Shown: positions 21,730-31,032 of the stretch, piece by piece
Layout: every line of letters begins with the position of its first letter
Numbering within the stretch: position 1 is the stretch's first letter
Assembly: GCA_011799875.1 (NCBI GenBank)
Contig: CM022299.1
Span: 350,592,526 to 350,656,525, forward strand
Length of the DNA stretch: 64,000 nucleotides
Direction of reading: 5' to 3'
DNA from: Thinopyrum elongatum
Lineage: Eukaryota; Streptophyta; Magnoliopsida; Poales; Poaceae
Made by a program: the position numbers and the translations under genes
Notes under the pieces: generated by a model
What the model was told of the DNA's origin: nothing
What the model saw: the letters and a program-made list of their open reading frames with translations, nothing else
Database searches by the model: none

Positions 21730-23415
21730 TGAAAGGATCGAGAAGAGGGGTCTAGAGGGGGGTGATTAGACCCTCAACAAGCAAAAGTAGCAGTTTTTAA
21801 GTTCTTCAAGTTGAGGTGGAGTTTTAGCACAAGTTTAAGCATTCACAATACATTTCAAGCAAGCATGACAAGAGTATGAGCAGCGGAAAGAGTAAAGCAT
21901 GCAATTTGCTTGAAAGTAAAGGGATGGGACTGGAGTGTGCAAACGCAATGAAGACACGGAGATTTTCAGCGTGGTTTCCGATAGGTGGTGCTATTGTACG
22001 TCCACGTTGGTGGAGACTTCAACCCACGAAGGGTAACGGTTGCGTGAGTCCATGGAGGGCTCCACCCACGAAGGGTCCACGAAGAAGCAACCTTGTCTAT
22101 CCCACCATGGCCATCGCCCATGAAGGACTTGCCTCACTTTGGTAGATCTTCACGAAGTAGGCGATCTCCTTGCCCTTACAAACTCCTTGGTTCAACTCCA
22201 CAATCTTGTCGGAGGCTCCCAAGTGACACCTAACCAATCTAGGAGACACCACTCTGCAAAAGGTAATAGATGGTGTGTTGATGATGAACTCCTTGCTCTT
22301 GTGCTTCAAATGATAGTCTCCCCAACACTCAACTCTCTCTCACAGTTTTGGATATGGTGGAAAGATGATTTGAGTGCAAAGCAACTTGGGGAAGCCTAGA
22401 GATCAAGATTCTTGTGAATGGATTGGAATGTCTTGGTCTCAACACATGAGTAGGTGGTTCTCTCTCAGAAAATGAGTAGTGGAAGTGTAGGCACGTTCTG
22501 ATGGCTCTCTCTTGAATAGAGAAGGGGGTGGAGGGGTATATATAGCCTCCACACAAAATCTAACCGTTACACACATTTGACCCAACTCGGTCAGACTGAA
22601 TAGAAGAACTCGGTGAGACCGATTCAGTTCAAAATGTGAATGTTAGGATTCTCGGTGGGACCAATATGATCAACTCGGTGAGACCGATGTGCTAGGGTTA
22701 GGGCAAAACCTCATCTCGGTGTGACCGATTGCATGAACTCGGTGAGACCGATTTCAGCAATGAGCAAACAGAGAGTTGGTCAGGCAAACTCGGTGTGACC
22801 GGTTGCACATTTCGGTGAGACTTAAATAATTGCAACAGGCAACAGAGAGTTTGCAAGGCAAACTCGGTGAGACCGATCGCTCATTTCGGTGAGACCGAAA
22901 TGTTACGAAGGGAAACAGAGAGTTTGCAATCCCATCTCGGTGAGACCAAAATCCCTATCGGTGAGACCGAACTGATTAGGGTTTTTGGCAGTGGCTATGT
23001 CAAAGGAACTCGGTGGTGCCGGATAGATCAAATCGGTGGGGCCGAGTTTGACTTTAGGTTTAGGACAAATTTGGAATTGAGAAAGTGGTTGAGGGCTTTG
23101 GAACATATCACTAAGCACTTTGAGCAAGTAGACCATTAAGCAACACCTCATCCCCTTTTAATAGTATTGGCTTTTTCTATGGACTCAATGTGATCTTGGA
23201 TCACTAAAATAGAAATGTAGAGTCTTGAGTTTGTACCAATCTTTGTCCTTAGCATTTTGAAGGGGTTCCACATCCTCTTGTCCATGCCACGCCGTTGTTG
23301 AACTTTCTGAGATATACTAGATGAAAATATTAGTCCAACAAGAGATATGTTGACTTTAATTACCAAAATCACCTAGGGAGCACTTGTGCTTTCACAAGGA
23401 GCACTTGTGCTTTCA
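21730..23415 (-). repeat. 5' LTR of the Copia element
   Basis: The LTR is 1686 bp, ends TGAAAGG...CTTTCA, with a minus-strand TATATATA box at 22537-22544. It differs from the 3' LTR at scattered bases and carries two, not three, copies of the terminal 21-base repeat, which accounts for most of the length difference. The CGGTGAGACCG motif cluster is conserved at about 22585-23040. Confidence 0.95.
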
Positions 23416-23616
23416 CATAGGCATACCCTAGGTGAACCAGATAATAGACAGAGATACTATTCATTGTTGCCTCGATATGTGCCCCACAAGTAATTTTAAA
23501 ACTCAAGTTTGAACATTAATTTGGACCTGACTTGGAGTCTAAGAGGTGAACAGGACGATAAAGTAGCAGGTAATATTAAGCAATGCATAACATAAGCAGA
23601 AACAAAAGAGTGCGAC

Positions 23617-23850
23617 CTCTCTTGTGGACCCGTGTACTCCTCAGGTTCATCTGCTGAGTCGATGATGGTGATGCAGTTGTGGTGGGTGCCGGCGGCAGGG
23701 AAGGAGATCTGAGGTGGTGAAAGACGGTCAGGAGTCGTGATGTCTGGTTTGGTGGATGCTTCTGTCGATGGAGTAGCTCAGGTGAGGTGGACGACATCGC
23801 GGCAGGAGTAGGACAAACCACACAAAGTTTTCTTCGACACCTACCTGTAA
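23617..23850 (-). pseudogene. Class I reiterated exon, third copy
   Basis: The donor at 23616 reads GTCGCACTC. The frame gives SSTSPELLHRQKHPP, a Ser/Pro/Thr-rich middle and NLRSTRVHKR before the donor. This matches the exons at 24313-24498 and 25296-25494 in the ELL-R...HP start and the TR.H.R end. The acceptor is uncertain (a CAG lies near 23850). It is the last exon before the Copia insertion site. Confidence 0.45.
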
Positions 23851-23867
23851 CTGAAGTAATTCTGTAA

Positions 23868-24261
23868 GGGCTCCTTTGGCTTGCAGGATTCTAAAAATGC
23901 AGGGATAGGAAAAATACCGGAATAGGATAGGAATGCACGTGGGAAACAGAGCATTTATAAACACAGGATTTCTGTCAACTTGGGTGTTTGGTTCACAGGA
24001 ATTGGAAGAGCAGAGCAATGCAAAGAAACATGGCCAAATTAAAGTGAAACCACATGAAAGTGTGTACAGTTAGAATGTTATTCTACCACTAATGCACTTG
24101 GTCTTGTTTTCATGCATAGGATTTTGAAAAGTAGGTCCAGGTGGATGTTTTACTCCATTCCTTTCAACAAAATGCATGAATAATTGAATAGTAGAGTGCC
24201 ATAGGAAAATTTCCTATTGCTATGTTTTTCCTTCACTTTTTCCTTTGAACCAAAATAGCCC
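23868..24261. mobile_element. Tourist/Harbinger-type MITE, target duplication TAA
   Basis: The element starts GGGCTCCTTTGGC at 23868 and ends CCAAAATAGCCC at 24261, giving short inverted termini GGGCT(n)TTTGG. TAA flanks both ends (23865-23867, 24262-24264), the typical PIF/Harbinger target duplication. No coding capacity. It lies in an intron of the surrounding gene. Confidence 0.8.
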
Positions 24262-24312
24262 TAATGGATCGACATGAATGTAGAGTAATAAGTGATGCGA
24301 CAAGTGTACAAC

Positions 24313-24498
24313 CTCTTTGCCGTAGCCGTGTCGACCTCAGCATCATTGGGTTGGTCACTGAAGAAGTTGTGGCAGAGGTGGCTGTCAGAGGTCTGGAGGA
24401 AGATCTGAGGAATCTGTAGACGGCGTCCAGGGCACTGCTCTGCTGTGATGGATGGTTCCGTCGTTGGAGCAGCTCCGGCGAGCCGTAAGACGTCGAGG
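24313..24498 (-). pseudogene. Class I reiterated exon, second copy
   Basis: The acceptor CTGCTTCAG is above 24498 and donor GTTGTACAC below 24313. The exon encodes STSYGSPELLQRRNHPSQQ, a Ser/Thr-rich middle and MLRSTRLRQR. Its length, borders and 9-base donor context match the first exon (25296-25494), showing exon duplication with its flanks. Confidence 0.5.
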
Positions 24499-24750
24499 CT
24501 GAAGCAGTACAAGACAGACATCATTAATCTCAAGTGGGATTCTAATAGCATCTCCAATAGATGATGTAAAATACATTACCAAAAAGTGATAGATGTAAAA
24601 TTTACATCACCAAAAAACACCTGACTACAACAGATGAGGTAAAAACTGTTGACTCTGAACTTAACTGTCGAAACTGAAATTTACTGTGGAATCTGAATGT
24701 TACTGTCAAAACTGAACGCACTGCTAGCAGAGAGGCACTTCACATGTAGT

Positions 24751-25294
24751 TTAGGCCGCTCGAGCACTAGTAGTAGAGAAACAGTGATCTAGATCAGCAG
24801 GCGATCGACGGGGAACACAGTAGCAGATAGCAGCCGGAGCAGCAGCGCCTAGAGGAGCAGCGCGAACTAGAGCCAGAGCAGCAACTCGTGTAGCTGCAGC
24901 AGCCCGTGTACCAGCATCAGCAGCGTGAGCGAGAGCAAGAGCAGAGTAGCAGCACGAGCGAGGGGGAGAGCAGAGCAGTAGCGTGACCGAGCGAGAGATG
25001 GAGCAGTAGCAGCGCGAGCGAGCGAGCGAGCAAGAGCCGGAGCAGCAGCAACGCGAGCGAGCGAGCGAGAGCCGGAGCAGCAGGAGCGCGAGCGAGCGAG
25101 AGCCGGAGTAGTAGCAGCAGATCCGGCTAGTATGGACACTGCCGCCGAAGGGGCCTCGCACTGGGGGAGAGCCGCCATGGAGATGTCGCCCGCGGCGCCG
25201 GCTTCGAGGTAGCCGCCCATGGGGGTGCGGGATGGAGCACCATCGGCGTTGAGAGGTCGAGTTAAGGAGAAGGTGCGATGCGATGAGTGTACAA
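24751..25294 (-). repeat. Low-complexity GCTCTCGCTCGCTCG repeat in the first intron
   Basis: Downstream of the first-exon donor, the minus strand repeats GCTCGCTCGCGCTGCTGCTCCGGCTCTCGCTCGCTCG and GCTCTCGCTCGCTCG units (densest at 24890-25110). It stays open in two frames because of its composition (Ser/Arg/Leu/Ala-rich). I read it as intron with a composite microsatellite, not protein. Confidence 0.6.
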
Positions 25295-25295
25295 C

Positions 25296-25494
25296 CTCTT
25301 TGGTGGCACCGAGTAGGCCTCGGCTTCATCCGAGGAGTCGGTGAGGATGATGTGGTTCTGGTGGAGCAGGTTAAGGCGGTGCTATGGGGATGGATCAGCC
25401 GCGATAGATGAGGCGATCGTTGGAGCAGCTCCTTGGAGGTGAAGGACGGGGCGGCTAAACCGGCGAGACGACGAGATCGACGACGGATTCTCAT
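25296..25494 (-). pseudogene. First exon (class I unit) of the decayed gene
   Basis: The ATG at 25492-25494 follows a CCACCTCCCCAG leader and opens a basic start, MRIRRRSRRLAGLAAP, then SKELLQRSPHLSRLIHP, a Ser/Thr-rich middle and PRPTRCHQR before donor GTTGTACAC at 25295. The Arg-rich start could act as a nuclear signal. This is inference. The upstream sequence is GC-rich, consistent with a 5' leader. The exon itself is open, so decay is seen only further downstream. Confidence 0.5.
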
Positions 25495-26660
25495 CTGGGG
25501 AGGTGGATGAGGGACGTCGGGCTGTTGCGGTGGATGACGTCGTCGGGGAAGAGGCTCTGGCTGGGCAGCGGTGGGGTGGCAGATGGAGGAGGGTGGGGTT
25601 TCGTGGCTGGAGCAGAGAGGTTATGGCGGCCTAGGATTTCGAATGGGGATTTCGAATGGTGAAAAGGAGGTGATGGGAGGGGGGAGGGAATGATGACTGA
25701 GGGATGCGCTTGTCCAAAATGTAGGGTGTGTTACAAAAGTACCCCCACCAATTTGAACTAGCGGCCCTTTTGGCTCAGGGTTAGAAGGGGGATTTTGCGT
25801 GTTGGGATTTGGCAGCTGGAGGGAGTTTTCGCGCGCGTTGTAATTTCGGGATAGCAAGGCGCGAGTTTTGGGAGCATGATATCTGAATTTTCAGGATATA
25901 ACAAGGCGCGGGTTGAATTTTAGGGACAAGCCTAATGTGTAATATTGTACATACCAAATCAATTCGCACTTCCCTCAACGAAAAAAAGGAAAAAAATAAA
26001 AGTATTTGCACCACACAAAGAGAGAGTCTTGTCCCGTTTTACTGTACAATTGCTATTCAAAGCTATGAATCCATGTTATGTCCAATTAAATTTTTTCACT
26101 GGCTGTATAATGCATGTAACCTACTCATACCAACATTTTAGTGCATTCCAAATGTCTATACTACCGCTGCAATTCGAACTAAATTTGAATTCGTTTTTCT
26201 ATTTGAATAAAAATCTACAATCATGATTGTTGCCAACTTAAACCATCATTCGTGTATTATCTTAACAACACACTACATGATTACTATAGAGATAGATATG
26301 AACTATGTGTACTATATGAACTCGAATTCAAAATTTTGAATACACTTGATGTTGACTCCAAATAATAGTACATTTGATGTACTAACTAGATCTTCATAAT
26401 CTAAACCATGTTCAATACGTACACCGTGTTTATCACACAAAGTATAGTGCCCCGCCCCTACATCATGACAAGTATTTAGCCCTGAGCTGCAAAAGCCACA
26501 CATTATCACAAATTATAATCAATGTTCTATATATTATATGTAGTATAACATTTTCATAACCACACCATGCGTATCACCATTATATATATATTCATTCATG
26601 CATGCGTCGGTTTAAAACACTATGATATCTTCTTCAAATATCCGAATCCACTTTTTTATA
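25495..26660. other. Upstream flank of the decayed gene, AT-rich, no gene seen
   Basis: About 150 bases next to the ATG are GC-rich, a plausible leader and promoter-proximal region. From 25930 the sequence becomes AT-rich with only short chance frames. No repeat family recognised. Confidence 0.5.
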
Positions 26661-26689
26661 ATGAATTATGATCTCTATTCGTCTTTTAC

Positions 26690-27870
26690 ACCCACACAAT
26701 CCTCTTCTCTTTGTAGCTAGCGCTAACTTTCTATCGTGCATGCACACGCCCGCCCCCCTCTCACCCTCCCTCAGCATCCCCTCCATCGCGCACATTCGTT
26801 ATTTCTCTTTAGGTCGTTCACCCACGGTGTGTGTAGGCCCCCCGGCTCCTTCTTTCTGGCACACACCGGTCGATATACCTCTCTAGCCAAGTGTTCCTAC
26901 CACAAACACACACTTCCCCTCTTCTCTTCTCACCATCCATGCCCCCTATGTCCAATACGGTTCCACGCAGGTGCACACTCCCGCCCCTTTTTCATCGATC
27001 TCATACTCGCACACTCCTCCCCCCTCGACATAGTAGGCCTCTCGCACCACCTCCTAGCCGCACCCCTCTCCCCCTGTCCGTCTCTCCGGACCTTATTTGC
27101 TTCTAACACATGCATGCATGTATACCTACCGATCTCCCTACATATAGCTAGGTCGACTATAATTCTTTTCCCCACGCACCGATCGACGTACCTCACTAGT
27201 TATGTCTCTCCCTTTCTCCGGCACACGACGATTGATCTTCCTATGTAGTTACGTCTGCTTACCACAACCATATCGTCCCCCCTCATCATCCTTGCATACC
27301 TCCCGACCCGTCTCTCACACGCACGTGCATAGACAGGCAGACATCCCCTCTCTTAATGATATTGCACTCGTACCCTCTATTTGTCTAGCAGGCATCTCCC
27401 ACCATTTGTGAGAAGCAACTCCACCACCAACCCTCCGACACTCTACCTTTGTTTCTCTCCCAACCTTATTCCTCTGCTACACATATGCAAGGATGCCGAT
27501 CGATCACCCTCAATACATAGCTAGGTCTCTCTCCTTCTCCACACATATACCAGTCGATCTACCTCTCTATAGTTAGGTCTCTGCCCCCTCCCCCCCCCCC
27601 CACACACACCGATAGTCAAACGTTGTAGGTAGGTATCCATGCCACAGAGACAAACTGCACCTCTGCCCTCTCACATTCCAGTAGGCCAGCCGCCCTGTAA
27701 CTTTGACGTGGGCAAACACAAATTCGATGGCACTCTTTATCGATCGCGCACCCACACACTTCATCCCTGTTTTTGATTCTATCGATATCTCACGCCGATG
27801 ATCCCTCCACTCTCTTCTCGTGGATCGCTCCCTCTATATATGATATATCCATGACTCTGTTTCACACACA
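26690..27870. repeat. Pyrimidine-rich degenerate repeat with CGATCGA-type blocks
   Basis: The plus strand is strongly C/T-rich. A phrase like CACCGGTCGATATACCTCTCTAG, with variable spacing, recurs near 26865, 27175, 27495 and 27550, each followed by a TCTCTCCCTTCTCC-like tract and a CACACAC run. Open frames in this stretch (up to 170 codons) are Ser/Pro/His-rich composition artefacts. The origin is not recognised. Confidence 0.6.
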
Positions 27871-28009
27871 TTGCATATGTTACATTTTTTTTGTTTGAGA
27901 TATCATCGACACATTGCCTCAGTTTTGCACAAACCATCTCTCTCACACCCACCCACTACGTACCTGCACGTAAAGAAGAGGTGCATGCACGACGCACGTA
28001 CTCACGTCT

Positions 28010-29250
28010 CGTTCTCGGCCACACCCGCGCAGGTACACGGTGGAGTTCATTTCTGTACGAAAAGGCAGCCCACGTGATAATTTGACGCGTGCAGCGATTG
28101 TTTACTCGAAGGAGGGTCGTGTACCACGCGTAGACGGAACAAAGTTTGACTTGACGCATTAGTATTAAATAAAGTTATATTCCTCAATGGCACGTACAGA
28201 ATATAAAACGATTGTCATCGGGAAAAAAGAAATCCGCTCCACTATATACAATGGAGCCTGCCTGCCGGGGTTTGTCTCTCATCACACTATCTCACACAAG
28301 GCGGCGGTGGCCTCTCTCTCTCACCGTTGGTCACTGATCCGGCCGCATCCCGTCCGCCGGCGGAAAGGGAGGATGTGCATCATTTCTCCGTTCGACGGCG
28401 TTGAGGCAGCACGTCCCGATTTGCGGTACCCGCCGTTCTCTCTAACCAAGCTCCAACAAGGTAGGGCCTTCGCCACTTGCTCGCTGCCGTAGTATGGGCA
28501 GATCCCGGCCGCCTGTGCCCTCCTAGTTACATCTCGACAACCCTCAGGTATAGCTTCCTCCGGCCTTGCTCCACTACCCATCTTCCCACTTTGTTGCATG
28601 TGGAAAATCCTGCATGTGGATCTTTTTTAGTTCTTTGCTTAAAACGTATCTTGGCCGGCGTACTTTCCATCTTGCAATCTCGTCCTCAAACCATTTTTGA
28701 TAAAACACCATGCTGCTATCTTTCCCTTATGAGATGGAATATGCTTCTTTTTTGTCGGCGTATGTGTCTTCAACTCCTATTATTGGGCAGTAATTGTTTC
28801 CTTTCTACCTCTTTTTGCAAACAGGGCTATCCATTTCACCTCGTTGCTATTGCGACCTTTTGGTGAACTGCACAAATCACTTTTTTCTTAAGAGTGTTTT
28901 GTGCAGTTCCGCCAAAATGTCACACGGGCAACGTTTTGACATTTCTGTGGGACTGCAGAAAGGGAGATTGGTTTTGCCATCCTCCTCATCCAACTCCATG
29001 CCTAATCTTCTCCAACAAGTAGTTAGTCCTAAAGAGAGATCGCAGAGGTGATCGGCTTCTATTTGTGTGTGTTATGTTTCATCATCTAGTTCCACTATTA
29101 TTGTAATCACACTGACTGAATATATTTGCAAACAGGGATGATCAGCTCGATTTTAGTGGAACTATACAAAATGATCGGATTGTGATGTCCTCCATACACC
29201 TCTTTCTTGGCTATAGAGCTGCGTGAAACTAGCTGCCAACCAATGAACAC
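28010..29250. repeat. Non-coding segment, first copy of a locally repeated module
   Basis: The sequence around 28024-28085 (GGTACACGGTGGAGTTCATTT...) recurs near 31495 and 34810. It is followed here by a C/T-rich leader-like stretch, a possible exon (28330-28550) ending in a CAGGTATAGC donor-like site and AT-rich sequence. Later phrases (TTTGCAAACAGGGCTATCC, ATTTTAGTGGAACT) have counterparts at about 36430-36760. No protein-coding gene is supported. It looks like a duplicated non-coding transcription unit or an unclassified repeat. Confidence 0.45.
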
Positions 29251-30013
29251 TGTGCCCAGGAAATGGAGCCGTGCCTACGAACAGCATCGATCAATTATAT
29301 ATTTTTCTTTATTTGTACACCTTCTCACAACCTTGTCTTCAGTTGTGATGTGAATATTGGCACTGATCTGCGAACCATTGAGATGCATTAGCAGCCATGG
29401 TAGGTTCATTTGTATTTGATGGAATGTTGTAACGAGACAATCTTGAGGCAAGAGGACACATGAATCCTAAGTTGAAACCTTTTTTTTCTGCGGGAACCAA
29501 AGTTGAAACATTCATAGCATCACAGTACAATTTCATTATGCTGGAAAATTATGCGTACATATAAACAAATCTTGAAAGATTGATAGCAATGCCAGAAACA
29601 ATTCAACTTCGTTTCGCCAACATGTGGGACATCCTTCATCTGGCTCCACCTGCCACACAACAATATTGAGTGCACAACTGCAGGGGAGATTCACCCCGGT
29701 TGTTGCGCCGCAGTAATAATGACTAGTGAGCAGTCAAATCAGAGAGCCCCACCTTCGCCATAGTAAGTTGCTCGACGAAGCAACCATCATTTCTCTCTTC
29801 GTTGAATCCGCTGGTATTCCAATATTCCCAGAGTAATAAGTTGCTCGGGCGAAGTAACCATCACTTCACCTTTTGCATAGTAAGTACTACCTCTTTTTTT
29901 TATTCTAGAAACAACCACACACGAATATTGGACGGTAGCAGCACAGCAACTCAATCAAAAATTGAAACCAACCAATGAACTACTACTAATGGTGAGCGTT
30001 TGCTAGTATCATG
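29250..30013. other. No gene seen
   Basis: AT-rich sequence with short chance frames only. A phrase AGTAAGTTGCTCG-CGAAGCAACCATCA occurs twice (about 29760 and 29840). Confidence 0.5.
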
Positions 30014-30015
30014 TA

Positions 30016-30608
30016 CTCCGTCTGTCCATGTATATAGGGCTTAATGTGTTTTTCGAGACTAACTTTGGCCCTATTTGGATCCATGGGTTAGAGTTAGTTT
30101 GAGCTAGTTGGGGCTCAAATAGCCCTAAAGTATCCAAACATGCGGGTTAAATTGGAGCAAGTTGCACCTAACCCACCAAAAAAACTATCCCACCCAAGAG
30201 GTGCTAATTGGAGCTAGTTCTCATTGGGCCCACTGAAAAATCACTTTTCTCTCTCTATCCTGCCAGCCAAGTGGTGCTAATTGGAGCTAGTTTTCATGGG
30301 GCCCACTGAAAAATCACTTTTCTCTCTCCATCAAGTGCATTTATTGTCAATCTAACCCTGTCATCCAAACACCTCTTTGGCTAGAGTTAGTTCAGGGTTA
30401 GTCATGAGTTAGTCTAACCTCTAGCTAAGTTAGAGTATCCAAACAGGAGCAGTATAGGACATGCAAGTTTCTCAAAGCATACCATGAAATTCGTACGTGA
30501 AAGGATCTTCGAACGATATAATTTTCAAATTATATAAAATCTTATAAATAGTCAAAGGCAACCTCGAAGAATACATTAGGCCCTATATATACGTATGGAT
30601 GAAGGGAG
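30016..30608. mobile_element. Stowaway/Mariner MITE with a second MITE nested inside
   Basis: Inverted ends CTCCGTCTGTCCATGTATATAGGGC (from 30016) and its counterpart ending at 30608 (GGCCCTATATATACGTATGGATGAAGGGAG) are flanked by TA on both sides (30014-30015, 30609-30610), as expected of Stowaway. The interior is enlarged by a separate element at 30067-30450. Without it the MITE would be about 210 bp. Confidence 0.82.
30067..30450. mobile_element. Inner MITE inside the Stowaway element
   Basis: The ends GGCCCTATTTGGAT and ATCCAAACAGGAGC form an imperfect inverted repeat. A roughly 72-base direct duplication lies inside (GTGCTAATTGGAGCTAG at 30201 and 30273). The target duplication is unclear, so the superfamily (hAT or Harbinger) is undecided. 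Confidence 0.65.
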
Positions 30609-30610
30609 TA

Positions 30611-31032
30611 GTACTAATCGCAACACATGCATGCATGTGGAGTATTACAGTACTAAACAAGAATGTTTTACATGCATTGGTTAATTATATCTTAGTTATG
30701 GCACTTACCAATTTAATGCACAAAACAAGAACGGTTGACGGGATTAGCAGAAAGCAAAGCGCCTTTTTAGTGGGGATTTTCATCATTCTATGAAGGTGCA
30801 AAACCAAGTGTTGCTACTACACCAAACAAGTTCAAAACGAGAAACTGGACCCACTCACAGCACGGCACACCTGTCTTGTTTGGTCCATCGGTCAAAGTGC
30901 TTCCTCTTCTTGGCATAACAATAGAGTACAGTAATTTTTTTAGAATGTTCTTGGCATGTCGCTAACATGTGGGAGCGAGTGATGAGTTAACCGACCTCAA
31001 TAGACGGCAAAATGGCCAGCCCGCCGCACTTT
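30611..31032. other. No gene seen
   Basis: About 420 bases of AT-rich sequence without repeats or coding frames that I can support. Confidence 0.5.

Larger units (their letters stand above)
14062..23415 (-). mobile_element. Complete Copia LTR retrotransposon, target duplication CATAG
   Basis: Two direct LTRs (14062-15766 and 21730-23415) enclose a minus-strand gag-pol. The five bases before the left LTR (14057-14061) and after the right LTR (23416-23420) are both CATAG, a perfect target duplication. PBS (21716-21728) and PPT (15767-15780) sit exactly at the LTR borders. Integrase precedes RT, which defines Copia. Long LTRs, long pol and about 1.9 kb of non-coding sequence after pol suggest the SIRE/Maximus-type lineage, which is inference. 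The element is structurally complete but cannot encode an intact polyprotein because of three in-frame stops, and the Gag zinc knuckle is not visible. It lies in an intron of the surrounding decayed gene, on the same strand. Confidence 0.95.
10808..25494 (-). pseudogene. Decayed multi-exon gene with reiterated exons, split by a Copia insertion
   Basis: I do not recognise this gene. A minus-strand series of exons with GT/AG borders can be followed from an ATG at 25492-25494 to a stop at 10808-10810: three related 'class I' exons (25296-25494, 24313-24498, about 23617-23850), related 'class II' exons (13682-13875, 13215-13364), a proline-rich exon that starts like class II (12245-12745), an exon resembling plant transposase-type domains (11934-12146), a 30 bp microexon (11714-11743) and a last exon (10808-11257). 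In-frame stops occur in at least three of these, so this copy is a pseudogene or contains undetected splicing. The intron between the class I and class II groups has received a Copia element and another a Tourist MITE. Start, exon set and frame are my manual model. Confidence 0.5.

Noticed and set aside
24751..25294. Continuation of the first-exon frame as a protein of about 250 residues
   Set aside because: The continuation is simple repeat (SRSLAL/CCCSGS), and a donor site shared with sister exons ends the exon at 25296.
26736..27248. 170-codon plus-strand frame in the pyrimidine-rich block
   Set aside because: His/Pro/Ser/Leu-rich composition artefact of C/T repeats, with no domain and no start context.
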